A DNA stretch of 64,000 nt from Natrinema sp. HArc-T2 (GTDB lineage Archaea; Halobacteriota; Halobacteria; Halobacteriales; Natrialbaceae): positions 62,001 through 126,000 of the forward strand of contig NZ_JBGUAZ010000002.1 in NCBI RefSeq assembly GCF_041821085.1, written 5' to 3'. The translations under genes were made by a program, and so were the position numbers. The notes under the pieces were generated by a model. The model searched no databases. It was not told where the DNA came from and saw only the letters and a program-made list of their open reading frames with translations. Each line of letters starts with the position of its first letter. The stretch's first letter is position 1. This document shows positions 24,626 to 33,127 of this stretch, piece after piece.

Positions 24626-25447
24626 ATGGTAGTCCCCGAGGGGTTTGTCGTCCCACCATGGTACTTGCTTGTCCCAGTCGTCGTGATACTGGGGGGTGTC
24701 ATCGCGCTGCTGTGGGCGCTCGAGCCGCCGGTGACCGATCGCACGGTGATCGCGTTTGCGCCCTGGATGATGTTCGGCTCGAGTCTGCACGTCCTCTACA
24801 AGCTGGATGCGTTTCCGGCGACCATCGAGCCCCTGTTCAGCGCGCCGATGGTCTATGCGGTAACTGCGGTCGTCGCGGGGTTGGTCTGGATCGTCGCGAT
24901 CTTCCTCCACGTTGGAGGCCTCCAGCCGACGATCGCGCGGTTCGTCGGGATCGCCGGCACGGCGTTTTTCACCGTCTTTGCGATGTTTGCTATCTTCCAG
25001 AGCATCGAGTTGGGGACCTTCGCGCCGTTCTGGCCCGTCGTCGCCGTCATCGTCGCCGGCATCGTCACCGCCCTCGCGTGGCTCGTCCTCGGGCTCTGGT
25101 TTACCGACGTCGCGGCGACGACGGGCATGACCGGGGCGCTCGTCGTCTTCGGGCACACGTTAGACGGTGTCACGACAGCGGTCGGCTACGACGTCCTCGG
25201 GGCCAGCGAGAACGTCCCCCTCTCGTTGCTGATTCTGGAGGCCGGAGACTCGCTCCCGACCGCCGACGCGATCGGTGCCGGCTGGCTGTTCGTCCTCGTC
25301 AAGGTCAGCCTCGCGATGGTCATCCTCGGACTGTTCCGGGAGTACATCGCGGAACGGCCCTCCCAGGCGCGGACGATCCTCGCGCTGGTCGCCGCGGTCG
25401 GGCTCGGGCCGGCCGTTCACAACACGCTGCTGTTCATGGTGGGTTAA
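24626..25447 (+). CDS. DUF63 family membrane protein
   Basis: 273 residues from ATG 24626. About seven membrane helices, with family-typical segments such as FAPWMMFGSSLHVLYKLDAF near residue 50, VFGHTLDGVTTAVGYDVLG near 175 (a membrane His-Asp pair, reminiscent of a buried catalytic or metal-binding site) and AVGLGPAVHNTLLFMVG at the end. The family is widespread in archaea and of unknown function. It lies between the R15P isomerase and the PfkB kinase on the same strand but with gaps of 226 and 87 bp, so membership in that unit is uncertain. Confidence 0.88.
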   Translation: MVVPEGFVVPPWYLLVPVVVILGGVIALLWALEPPVTDRTVIAFAPWMMFGSSLHVLYKLDAFPATIEPLFSAPMVYAVTAVVAGLVWIVAIFLHVGGLQPTIARFVGIAGTAFFTVFAMFAIFQSIELGTFAPFWPVVAVIVAGIVTALAWLVLGLWFTDVAATTGMTGALVVFGHTLDGVTTAVGYDVLGASENVPLSLLILEAGDSLPTADAIGAGWLFVLVKVSLAMVILGLFREYIAERPSQARTILALVAAVGLGPAVHNTLLFMVG

Positions 25448-25534
25448 CACTACCGGGGGCGGTCCGGTCTGACAGAATGACGGTCACCGCCACTAGATTT
25501 TTATCAGCGACTCTCGTGCACCTACTATCATTGA

Positions 25535-26416
25535 ATGGCTTCAGTATCGGTTCTCGTGGCCGGCCACGTCAACTGGGACGTGACCCTTCGGGTCGACAGA
25601 CTTCCCGAACCTGACGGCGAGGCCTCGATCCGCTCACAGCGCCAGTCCGGAGGGGGCAGCGCTGCCAACGTCGCCGCTGCACTCGCCGGGCTGGGCGTCG
25701 AAGCCGAACTCATCGGTAGCGTCGGCGACGACGACCACGGCCTGCTCGCCCGCCGCGAACTCGAGACCGCGGGTGTCTCGCTGTCGGGTGTTCGCGTGAT
25801 CGAAGACGCAGACACTGCCGTCAAATACCTGCTTGTCGACGACGACGGCGAGGTCGCGATTCTGGGCAACGACGGTGTCAACGAGGCTGTCACGCCCGCC
25901 GACCTCGAGCCGGCCCGGATCCGTGCGACCGACCACGTCCATCTGACCGGCCAGCGACCCGACACCGCCGCAGCGATCGCACAGCTCGCAGACGACGCCG
26001 GGATTTCCGTCAGTTTCGATCCCGGTCGTCGACTCGCCGACCGCGACTACGACGATGCGCTCGCGCTCGCCGACATCGTCTTCGTGACCGATCGAGAAGC
26101 GACGGCGCTGCTCACGGACGAGTCGCCAGCGCCGATGGTCGACGACCGGATCATCGTCGTCACCTGTGGTGCTGACGGCGCGGAAGCGTACACTCCGGAC
26201 GGCTCGCTCGCACATTCGGGGTTCGACGTCGAGCCGGTCGACACAGCCGGCGCAGGCGATGCCTTCGCCGCGGGCTTTCTGTCGACCTGGCTCGAGGACG
26301 GGTCGGTCGATCGTGCACTCGCGTACGGGAACGCCTGCGGGTCGCTGACTGCCAGTCGTGATGGCGCGCGGAGTGCGCCGGCGGCTGCGACCGTCGAGGA
26401 CGTGCTCACGCAGTGA
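25535..26416 (+). CDS. PfkB family carbohydrate kinase (candidate ribose-1-phosphate kinase)
   Basis: 293 residues. A ribokinase fold with the PfkB signatures SGGGSAANVAAALAGLGV near residue 38 and the C-terminal anion-hole motif DTAGAGDAFAAGFLSTW near 237, which supplies the catalytic Asp; the ATP site is near VVTCGADGAEAY. It phosphorylates a sugar or sugar phosphate using ATP. Its place near an R15P isomerase and a nucleoside phosphorylase makes ATP-dependent ribose-1-phosphate kinase the best guess. PfkB specificity cannot be read from motifs, and a general ribokinase or nucleoside kinase is possible. Confidence 0.85.
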   Translation: MASVSVLVAGHVNWDVTLRVDRLPEPDGEASIRSQRQSGGGSAANVAAALAGLGVEAELIGSVGDDDHGLLARRELETAGVSLSGVRVIEDADTAVKYLLVDDDGEVAILGNDGVNEAVTPADLEPARIRATDHVHLTGQRPDTAAAIAQLADDAGISVSFDPGRRLADRDYDDALALADIVFVTDREATALLTDESPAPMVDDRIIVVTCGADGAEAYTPDGSLAHSGFDVEPVDTAGAGDAFAAGFLSTWLEDGSVDRALAYGNACGSLTASRDGARSAPAAATVEDVLTQ

Positions 26417-26563
26417 GTGGAATAGTTGGTTTTTTAACACCCTCGCTATCGTCGAGCACCGCTACAGTCGGGCGATCTTCACCCGATGGAGTCTGACGGT
26501 AATTATATACGAAGCGACGTTGGCCACTCGAGTGAGACGGTCACGCTATCGTGACTGAGAGAC

Positions 26564-26866
26564 ATGACGAAAGGAAGGGTAACCGAGTCCAACGGATGTA
26601 GCCCCAGACGGCGCATCCAGTACGAACGAGACGCCGACGAGTCGCCGAGCATCGCCGCTGCCATGGCACTGGCCCAGTATTTCGGTGACGATATCACTGC
26701 GACCAGTACGCGGCTGTACGACTACATCGACCCGGATGCACTCGATAGCCTCTTTGCGGACACGAATCGTGGAAAGAGGCGGACAGCCGGAACGGTCGAG
26801 TTCGAAGTCGACGACGCCCTCGTCACGATCCGATCCGACCGTATCGACGTGCGCCCGACTCGGTAA
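26564..26866 (+). CDS. HalOD1 output-domain protein
   Basis: 100 residues. The central part shows the halobacterial output domain 1 pattern: SPSIAAAMALAQYFGDDITA, LYDYIDPDALDSLF, then a two-strand end GTVEFEVDDALVTIRSDRIDV. HalOD1 is common in haloarchaea, alone or fused to response-regulator domains; its role is thought to be signalling, with no defined biochemistry. It is a stand-alone protein between the kinase and the phosphorylase genes. It follows the kinase by 147 bp, so it probably has its own promoter. Confidence 0.8.
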   Translation: MTKGRVTESNGCSPRRRIQYERDADESPSIAAAMALAQYFGDDITATSTRLYDYIDPDALDSLFADTNRGKRRTAGTVEFEVDDALVTIRSDRIDVRPTR

Positions 26867-26961
26867 GCGATCCGCCGGGCGCACATCGACGTGGGATTGC
26901 GGGTGGTATCGAGAACCGACGCGACGAACCTTTTTTCTCAATACCGACGGAAGCAACCGGT

Positions 26962-27687
26962 ATGACACAGCCCCATCTACTGGTCGACGAGGGAGAGTTG
27001 ACGGACATCGCGCTCATCCCGGGTGATCCCGGACGGGTCGACCGCATCGCCGACCACTGTGACGAGGCCGAAACGATCACGGAAAACCGCGAGTACAAGA
27101 TCGTCAACGCCACCTACAAGGGACGAGAACTGACGATCTGTTCGACGGGGATCGGCTGTCCCTCGGCCGCAATCGCCATCGAAGAACTGGCCGCCGTCGG
27201 CGTCGAGACGTTCCTCCGGGTCGGTACCACGGGGGCGCTCCAGTCGGACATCGAGATCGGCGACATGGTCGTCGCGACCGGCGCGGCGAAAAACGAGGGG
27301 ACCACCAAACGGTACGAGGCCGTCGAGTACCCCGCCGTGCCGGACTACGAGGCGCTGTCGGCGCTGGTCGACGCCGCCGAAGCGAACGACGAGGACGTCC
27401 ACGTCGGCCCCATCGCCTCCGACGACGCCTTCTACGCCGAAACCGATGAGGCCGTCGCCGACTGGGAGGACGCCGGCCTCCTCTGTGTCGAGATGGAAGC
27501 CGCCGCCGTCTTCTCGCTGGCTCGCCGAAAGGGGCTGCGCGCTGGCGCGATCTGTACCGTCGACGGCAATCTCGTCGAAGGCACGCAGAAAGGAACCGAC
27601 ACCGACGACGACGAACTCCCCGACAAAGCCAAGAACAACGTCGGTCGTGCGATCGACATCACGCTCGAGGCAGCGACCACCCTGTAA
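26962..27687 (+). CDS. Nucleoside phosphorylase (uridine/guanosine phosphorylase type)
   Basis: 241 residues. An NP-I family hexameric phosphorylase: PGDPGRVDRIADHCD near residue 20, STGIGCPSAAIAIEELAA near 57, RVGTTGALQSDIEIGD near 82, and the late VEMEAAAVFSLARRKGLRAG near 174. It splits a nucleoside with phosphate to a base and ribose-1-phosphate. The family mixes uridine and purine phosphorylases. In haloarchaea a related enzyme uses guanosine and feeds ribose-1-phosphate into the pentose bisphosphate route, which fits the nearby R15P isomerase. Substrate is inferred from context. Confidence 0.92.
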   Translation: MTQPHLLVDEGELTDIALIPGDPGRVDRIADHCDEAETITENREYKIVNATYKGRELTICSTGIGCPSAAIAIEELAAVGVETFLRVGTTGALQSDIEIGDMVVATGAAKNEGTTKRYEAVEYPAVPDYEALSALVDAAEANDEDVHVGPIASDDAFYAETDEAVADWEDAGLLCVEMEAAAVFSLARRKGLRAGAICTVDGNLVEGTQKGTDTDDDELPDKAKNNVGRAIDITLEAATTL

Positions 27688-27706
27688 CTGGCGACGGTTC
27701 GTCTCG

Positions 27707-28153
27707 TTACGTCTCCTGGTCGGATCGCGGCAGCACCACGAGCGGTCGGTCGGCCTGCGAGAGGAGTTTTCGTTCGACGTCGCCGGAGAGCAGCTTCAGC
27801 CACCGGCTTGCGCCACGCGGTGTAAAGACGATCGCCGTCGCGTCGAGTTCTCGAGCGCGGTCTAAAACCGTTGCTGCGACATCGGTGCCGTACAGGAGCT
27901 CCGTCTCGAGGGTCACCGATTCGTCGGCCAGGAAGGCGCCGACGCGGTCGAAGATGCGCGCAGCGCGCTCTTCGCGCTGTTCGACGCCTGCCTTGTCGGG
28001 TGCGCCACCGGCCTTCTCGATCACGTGGACGGCGTGGATCGTCGGGTGCTCGTCTTCGTCGTCGATCGTGTCGAGAATCGCCTGGCACGTCTCGTCGGCG
28101 TCGTCTTCGCTCGCGATCGGAACCACGATCGTCTCGAGGAGGGGTCTAGCCAT
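27707..28153 (-). CDS. Universal stress protein (UspA family)
   Basis: 148 residues from ATG 28153 (MARPLLETIVVPIASEDDA). Classic Usp fold with LLYGTDVAATVLDRARELDA, then AIVFTPRGASRWLKLLSGDV and the C-terminal ADRPLVVLP strand. The usual ATP-binding G-x2-G-x9-GS loop is altered (FTPRGASRWLKLLSGDVERK), so nucleotide binding is uncertain. Usps help cells through stress by unknown direct means. It converges with the nucleoside phosphorylase with 19 bp between stops. Confidence 0.88.
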   Translation of the reverse strand: MARPLLETIVVPIASEDDADETCQAILDTIDDEDEHPTIHAVHVIEKAGGAPDKAGVEQREERAARIFDRVGAFLADESVTLETELLYGTDVAATVLDRARELDATAIVFTPRGASRWLKLLSGDVERKLLSQADRPLVVLPRSDQET

Positions 28154-28395
28154 CGGTCCGCCTCCCGGTGTGGCCGTGTTCGGACCGTCTCGTGTCGTCT
28201 CGCAGCGCGATCCCGGCTGGGTTCGCTGTCTGCTGTTCGCTGAAAGACCCGGTCATCGTCCTGGTGTTCCGCCGGAACACGTATAAATCTCCTCGAGACG
28301 ATCACTGATCGTGTCGGTTCGGACCCTGCTTTCGGTTCTATTTCCGGTTCCGTTTCTGTTTCTCGAGGGGTCCACTGGTTACTGCAGGACAGCTA

Positions 28396-29184
28396 TCACG
28401 TCGTGAGCTGCGCTGCGAGCGCTGTCGTCCGGTCGGTCAGCGTGTCGGTCGTCTCAGCGGCGTCCTGTAACGTCTCGTTGATCGTGGCGAAAAGCTGGTC
28501 GAACGCGATCGACCCACCGATGTCGTGCCAGTCAGCCGTTTCGCGGGCCTCGAGTCCACAGGTCGAACACGTCTCTTCTTCGAGCGGGGCGAAGCAGCCG
28601 TGACAGCGCTCGAGCGCCGACACGACCGTCTCGCTCAGTTCGACGGCCTCGATGAGCGTCGACTGGAGGGCCGTCGCCGTCTCGGTGAACGCCAGAAGTG
28701 ATGGCCGAACGTCGGAGTCGACAGCCGATTCGAGGGCAGCGAGTTCCTCGAGGCGGGCGTCGACGAGCGCGATCGCAAGCAGAACGTCGCGCCGGGTGTG
28801 CTGGTACTCCGACACCGCGTCGTCGCTGTCGACCTCGGTCCCATCGTCGCGGGCGGACTCGAGGGTCGCAGGCAGCGATGTCGACAGCGACGCGAAGGCA
28901 GCGAGATCCGAAATCGTCTCACCCTGCAGCCGGGTCGCGTCGCGAACGCGGTGAAACAGCGCGTCGGACTCGATGGAGGCCGCCGCGAGAGATGGCTCGA
29001 GCGCATTGAAACAGACCTCACAGACGGTGACGAGGGCGCTTTCGTGAACGGCATCCTCGAGTGGCACGTCACCGATAGGATAGGGATGAAGCGTCGCCGG
29101 TTCATCGTCACCACACTGTTGACACGTGAACGCATCGCGGTCGAACACGGCCTCTCTGTCGGCGATCCAGTCGCGTGAAGTCAT
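28396..29184 (-). CDS. HNH-like zinc protein with C-terminal zinc ribbon
   Basis: 262 residues from ATG 29184 (MTSRDWIADREAVFDRDAF). The N-terminus has an HNH-like zinc layout (FTCQQCGDDEPATLHPYPIG, then LVTVCEVCFNAL near residue 55). A long helical middle rich in Ala, Glu and Asp is followed by a second CxxC pair of pairs (RCHGCFAPLEEETCSTCGLE) near 215 and more helices. The canonical HNH catalytic His-Asn pair is not clear, so nuclease activity is unproven. It is similar to haloarchaeal proteins called HNH endonucleases. No partner gene is obvious. Confidence 0.65.
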   Translation of the reverse strand: MTSRDWIADREAVFDRDAFTCQQCGDDEPATLHPYPIGDVPLEDAVHESALVTVCEVCFNALEPSLAAASIESDALFHRVRDATRLQGETISDLAAFASLSTSLPATLESARDDGTEVDSDDAVSEYQHTRRDVLLAIALVDARLEELAALESAVDSDVRPSLLAFTETATALQSTLIEAVELSETVVSALERCHGCFAPLEEETCSTCGLEARETADWHDIGGSIAFDQLFATINETLQDAAETTDTLTDRTTALAAQLTT

Positions 29185-29290
29185 GGACAAGCGAAGACAG
29201 CGCGGCGACAAAAACACACTGGCAGCAGCGACGATCGGGACACCGGCGGCGAGAACCAACCACTAACACACAGCGCCACGAAGCCCCGCT

Positions 29291-29827
29291 ATGACCGACA
29301 CACCGGACGAAACCGATCGACCGACCGACTCGGACACAGGTGATCGCTTCTCCCTCGAGCGTGCAGGCGACCGCACGGACGTCGCCGAACTCTTCCGCGA
29401 GTTGACGGCCGCTGTCGAGTCGGGACGACCGGTTACCTTCTCCGACGACGGCCAGACGGTCAGCATCACGGTTCCGGACCGCGTCGTCGCCGGACTCGAA
29501 GCAACGAGCGAGCCAACTGCCGACCACCCAGTCGCCGAACTGGCCCTCACACTCGAGTGGGACGACCCCGACGGCTCGAGTGTTCGGGTCACCGATCGTG
29601 ACGAGGACGACGCGACGGACGCCGAGCCGACCGACGGCGATGGCCGAACCAGCCGCTTCGAGGTCTACGAGGATGCGGCGGGCGAGTGGCGCTGGCGACT
29701 CGTCCACTGGAACGGCAACATCATCGCCGACAGCGGCGAAGGGTACGCCTCACGGTTCAACGCCGAACGGGCGGCTCGCGGCGTCATGCGAAACGCGCCG
29801 ACGGCGAGCATCCAGCGACGCGATTGA
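29291..29827 (+). CDS. Amphi-Trp plus DUF1508 (HVO_2922-like) protein
   Basis: 178 residues. The N-terminal amphi-Trp domain has VAELFRELTAAVESGRPVTF and TVSITVPDRVVAGLEATSE, ending in LALTLEWDDP. The C-terminal DUF1508 repeat has SRFEVYEDAAGEWRWRLVHW followed by NIIADSGEGYASRFNAERAA. Both are small haloarchaeal fold families of unknown function that often occur together. The gene begins 107 bp after the start of the divergent HNH-like gene. Its stop codon abuts a palindromic repeat. Confidence 0.85.
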   Translation: MTDTPDETDRPTDSDTGDRFSLERAGDRTDVAELFRELTAAVESGRPVTFSDDGQTVSITVPDRVVAGLEATSEPTADHPVAELALTLEWDDPDGSSVRVTDRDEDDATDAEPTDGDGRTSRFEVYEDAAGEWRWRLVHWNGNIIADSGEGYASRFNAERAARGVMRNAPTASIQRRD

Positions 29828-29908
29828 GACGGACTCCTGTCAGTCAGTGCCGGTGGGACCGTGACCCGCACTGCGGTCCCACCGGGAACTCGGGACAGCA
29901 GACCGTAT
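29828..29908. repeat. Palindromic intergenic repeat, copy C
   Basis: Starts right after the amphi-Trp gene stop. A perfect 12-bp inner stem, CCGGTGGGACCG (29850-29861) with CGGTCCCACCGG (29874-29885), is enclosed by imperfect outer arms GACGGACTCCTGTCAG and GACAGCAGACCGTAT. Confidence 0.8.
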
Positions 29909-29916
29909 GAGACGGA

Positions 29917-30654
29917 CTACCGCCGAACGTCGCCGTCGAGCTCGAGATCGAGGTCGGCCGACCAGTCGATACGCTCGTACTCGAGCGACGGGGTCGAATC
30001 GACCGGGACGGCGTTGTACTCCCGGAGGAACGCGACGATCCCGCTCGTTCCGCCGAAGTCGCCTCGATACTGCCGGAACAGGCGTGGGACCGTCGCTTTG
30101 GCAGCGTCGTGATCGTAGGAGACGTTTTCCTCCAAAAACCACTCGATGGCGATGTCCAGTTCCTCGTCGACATCGCGAGGTGAGTAGACCGCGATCGGCG
30201 GACAGTGGTCGGCCCCGTGACTCAGCGCGAAGTGGATCCGTGGATCACACGACTCGAGGCGGAACTGCCGTTCGAACGACGAGGGAAATAGGCGTGGCAG
30301 ATAGCCCATCCCCCACGGCAGTTTCGAACTCCGAAGCAGTCCGTGCTCGATGTCGTTGAGACTCAGCCAGACCCCACTGATCGGGATCTGATCGCGTGCG
30401 AAGAACTTCCACTCGTCGAGCAGCCCGCCCTCGAATAAGTCGTCGTCGGCCTCCTCTTCGAGCAAAAGCTGGGCGTACGCGTTATAACAGTTGAGCCAGA
30501 ACGCGAGCTTTCCCTTGCGACCGGACAGCGCTCGATCCAAGTGCGACCGCTCGAGCGTCGCGAGACGTTCCCGCAACGGGTCCGCATCGCCCTCGGTCTT
30601 GACAGTATAGAGGAGATCAGCCGAGAGCGAGAGCGGATCGAGCTGCGTCGACAT
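29917..30654 (-). CDS. DUF547 domain-containing protein
   Basis: 245 residues. DUF547 signatures: KLAFWLNCYNAYAQLLLEEE near residue 48 (WxNxYN), DDLFEGGLLDEWKFFARDQI and LNDIEHGLLRSSK near 98 (the ExxxLR region), then RIHFALSHGADHCPPIAVYS near 138 with the conserved N/S-x-G-x-x-x-C-P pattern. The family has a papain-like fold hypothesis but no confirmed activity. It ends next to palindromic repeat C. Confidence 0.85.
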   Translation of the reverse strand: MSTQLDPLSLSADLLYTVKTEGDADPLRERLATLERSHLDRALSGRKGKLAFWLNCYNAYAQLLLEEEADDDLFEGGLLDEWKFFARDQIPISGVWLSLNDIEHGLLRSSKLPWGMGYLPRLFPSSFERQFRLESCDPRIHFALSHGADHCPPIAVYSPRDVDEELDIAIEWFLEENVSYDHDAAKATVPRLFRQYRGDFGGTSGIVAFLREYNAVPVDSTPSLEYERIDWSADLDLELDGDVRR

Positions 30655-30771
30655 TCGGGTATGACTTCACGAACCAAGCCCTTGAAGCCGTGTGACGGTT
30701 CACTACGACAGTCCTGACTGACGATACGTTCAGGCCGTGGTTTTATCTCGGTAACCCTGGAAATAACACCC

Positions 30772-31797
30772 GTGAACCTCAGCAAGGGCTTTCTACTGGT
30801 TGTCGTTGCCCTCTTTGCGTATCTCTCGTTGCTGCTCGTACTCCCGTTTTCCCAGTACGTTCTCGGCGCCATTCTTGTGGCATACATCCTCTCTCCGATC
30901 CAGACCGGACTCGAGAGACGGGGCGGGATTTCACCGTCGATCGCCGCCTTCGCCCTCGTCGCCGCGACGGTTGCGGGTGTCGTCGTGCCGCTGGTCATCG
31001 TCATCGCACTGGTCGCAAGCGACGCCCGACGGCTCGTCGAAAACACCGAGACGGGATCGATCGGAACCACCGACCTCGAGCGATACATCGAGGAACAGAC
31101 CGGCATGAGCGTCGATCTGACAGCCACACTCGCCGACTCCGCACAGGGAATCGGCAGCACGGTCCTCGAGCAGTCGACGGCGTGGTTTAGCGCACTGACC
31201 CATACCGCCGTCGGGCTGGGGGTTGCGATCTTTCTGCTCTATTACCTGCTCAAAGACGGGGACGCACTGTTGGCCTGGATCAGGGAGTTGACGCCGCTGC
31301 CGGACGACGTTCAGGACGAGTTCTACCGGGAACTGGACGCGGTGATGTGGGCGGTCCTCGTTGGCCACGTCCTGATCGCAATCATCCAAGGAACCCTCGC
31401 CGGGCTCGGGCTGGTCGCGACAGGGGTTCCAAACGCCGCGTTCTGGACGGTCGTCATGATTGTCCTCTCGTTGATCCCGCTGATCGGCTCGTTTCTCGTG
31501 TGGGGGCCGGCCGTGGGCTTTCTGTTCCTGACGAATGAACCGGTGCTTGCGGTTGGACTTCTCGGCTACAGTACGATCATTGTCGGCCTCTCCGACGACT
31601 ACCTCCGGCCCCTCCTCGTCGATCGCTACGCCGATCTCAATCCCGCCGTGATCATCCTCGGTGTCCTCGGCGGCGTCTATGCGTTCGGCGTCATGGGACT
31701 GTTCTACGGCCCCGTCGTCCTCGGCGCGCTGATCGCGACGCTGAACGTGATGAACGATCACTACAACCGACTCGAGAGAACCCCCGGAATGCAGTAG
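30772..31797 (+). CDS. AI-2E family membrane transporter
   Basis: 341 residues from a GTG at 30772 (reads NLSKGFLLVVVALFAYLSLL). Eight or so membrane segments in the AI-2E/UPF0118 arrangement, with family motifs GVAIFLLYYLLKDGDALLAW near residue 155, AVLVGHVLIAIIQGTLAGLG near 197 and a GxxxGxF-like LIGSFLVWGPAVGFLF near 238. The family includes autoinducer-2 exporters and Na+/H+ antiporters, so the substrate is uncertain. It is a single gene in plus orientation with the wHTH regulator gene converging on it. Confidence 0.88.
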   Translation: MNLSKGFLLVVVALFAYLSLLLVLPFSQYVLGAILVAYILSPIQTGLERRGGISPSIAAFALVAATVAGVVVPLVIVIALVASDARRLVENTETGSIGTTDLERYIEEQTGMSVDLTATLADSAQGIGSTVLEQSTAWFSALTHTAVGLGVAIFLLYYLLKDGDALLAWIRELTPLPDDVQDEFYRELDAVMWAVLVGHVLIAIIQGTLAGLGLVATGVPNAAFWTVVMIVLSLIPLIGSFLVWGPAVGFLFLTNEPVLAVGLLGYSTIIVGLSDDYLRPLLVDRYADLNPAVIILGVLGGVYAFGVMGLFYGPVVLGALIATLNVMNDHYNRLERTPGMQ

Positions 31798-31828
31798 GAA
31801 AACAGCGGTCCCGACGGCCAGACGACCG

Positions 31829-32356
31829 TTACTGTGACTCGGGCGTGCCCGAGAGCAACTCGTCGACGAGCCGCGTGAACCGGTCGACGAGCCGATCGGG
31901 GACCGTCGGTGTCACCGTCGTCAACAGCCGGCCAGTCGCGTCGGGGTTTGCAAGCTCGAGGACGACGCGGTTGTGTTCGTCGTAGCGCTTGTCGACGATC
32001 TCGTGCTCGACCAGTCGGTCAAGGTGGTACTCGAGCGTGCTCCGGGCGATTCCGAGCTCGTCGGCGATGTCGTCGGGTGCAGCCGGCTCGTGTTCGATCA
32101 GATGCGTGACGATCTCGCGGGCGGTTTCGCGACGGAACAGCGCCAGCGCACTCCGCTCCCACGCGTCGTACTCCGGCGGATAGTAATGTGTCCGGCCGTA
32201 CCACTCTTCCCGGACGAGGCGATCGTCCTCGAGCAGTCGACGGATATGATACTGGACCTGTCCCGGCGCGAACGCCGACTCCCTGACGAGTTCGTTGAAG
32301 TGAACACCGGCGTTGGCCTGAACATGGGCGTGGATCTTATCTCGCGTGTCGGTCAT
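31829..32356 (-). CDS. Tandem winged-helix transcriptional regulator
   Basis: 175 residues. Two winged helices: residues 5-60 (DKIHAHVQANAGVHFNELVR, QVQYHIRRLLEDDRLVREEW) and about 80-140 (AREIVTHLIEHEPAAPDDIA, STLEYHLDRLVEHEIVDKRY). This is the haloarchaeal ArsR-like double-wHTH family. It is divergent from a small membrane-protein gene at 32591, a recurrent pairing of regulator and membrane protein in haloarchaea. The signal is unknown. Confidence 0.85.
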   Translation of the reverse strand: MTDTRDKIHAHVQANAGVHFNELVRESAFAPGQVQYHIRRLLEDDRLVREEWYGRTHYYPPEYDAWERSALALFRRETAREIVTHLIEHEPAAPDDIADELGIARSTLEYHLDRLVEHEIVDKRYDEHNRVVLELANPDATGRLLTTVTPTVPDRLVDRFTRLVDELLSGTPESQ

Positions 32357-32590
32357 ATCGCTGTCTCCCCTCGTGGGTCGTGTCGTCGCCTAGTGGTGGG
32401 GGCCATATAACGGGTTCACCGCGTTCTCACTCGCCGAGAACCGCCCAGTTACGGCGTGTAAGCTCGGAGACGGCCAGAAGGGCCGTCGGTCAGGTACTCC
32501 GGCAGCCAACTGTATCACAGCCACACGAGCTTTTCACGGACGGACCAAAGCGAATAGGTAGCTGCCCTTCTCAGTACAGATGTCGATCAC

Positions 32591-32938
32591 ATGGTGCTCG
32601 CGCTGTCGTTTGTCGACGAGTGGCTTGATCCACAACTCGCACCCATCCTCGTCGCCGTTATCATCCTCGCCGTCCTCGGAACGACGGCGCTGTTCATCAT
32701 CGGCCTCGTCGCATACTCTCGCCGTCGAACAGCCCGTTACGTACTGATAACGACCGTGTTAGGCATACTCGTTGTCCGGTCGGTGATCGGGCTGGGCACT
32801 GTCCTCGGACTCACCCCGATGACGGTCCATCACCTCATGGAACACGGCTTCGACTTCCTCATCGCGGTGTTGCTCCTCTATGCGGTCTATCGAAGTGGCT
32901 CCTCGAGCCAGAGCCCGCCGCGGGGCTTCAACGAGTGA
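32591..32938 (+). CDS. Small membrane protein (DUF7471-like)
   Basis: 115 residues with three membrane helices (LAPILVAVIILAVLGTTALF; YVLITTVLGILVVRSVIGLG; FDFLIAVLLLYAVY) and a short polar tail. A conserved-looking MTVHHLMEHGFD motif sits before the last helix. It resembles the haloarchaeal DUF7471 group, usually next to a wHTH regulator gene, which is the case here (divergent, 234 bp). The tail before the stop is Ser/Pro-rich. Function is unknown; regulation by the neighbour is an inference. Confidence 0.7.
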   Translation: MVLALSFVDEWLDPQLAPILVAVIILAVLGTTALFIIGLVAYSRRRTARYVLITTVLGILVVRSVIGLGTVLGLTPMTVHHLMEHGFDFLIAVLLLYAVYRSGSSSQSPPRGFNE

Positions 32939-33127
32939 CCGGCGAAGTCATACTGTCGGACAGCAGTCAATACGACGTCGGTCACGAATTCGCGATCGTC
33001 TCCACCGGCGACGACCGCAGCAGAGCGACCGACCTTCACGTCGTTCTGTCCGGCAGTATCAGCAACAGCAAGCGATCGGGATCCGTCGGGCTTTTGCCGG
33101 CCGACCCCTGACGATGGAACGAGACGG

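Noticed and set aside
30708-30726. Another copy of the palindromic repeat before the AI-2E gene
   Set aside because: Only the CTGACTGACGATACG part matches; there is no second arm or CCGG core.
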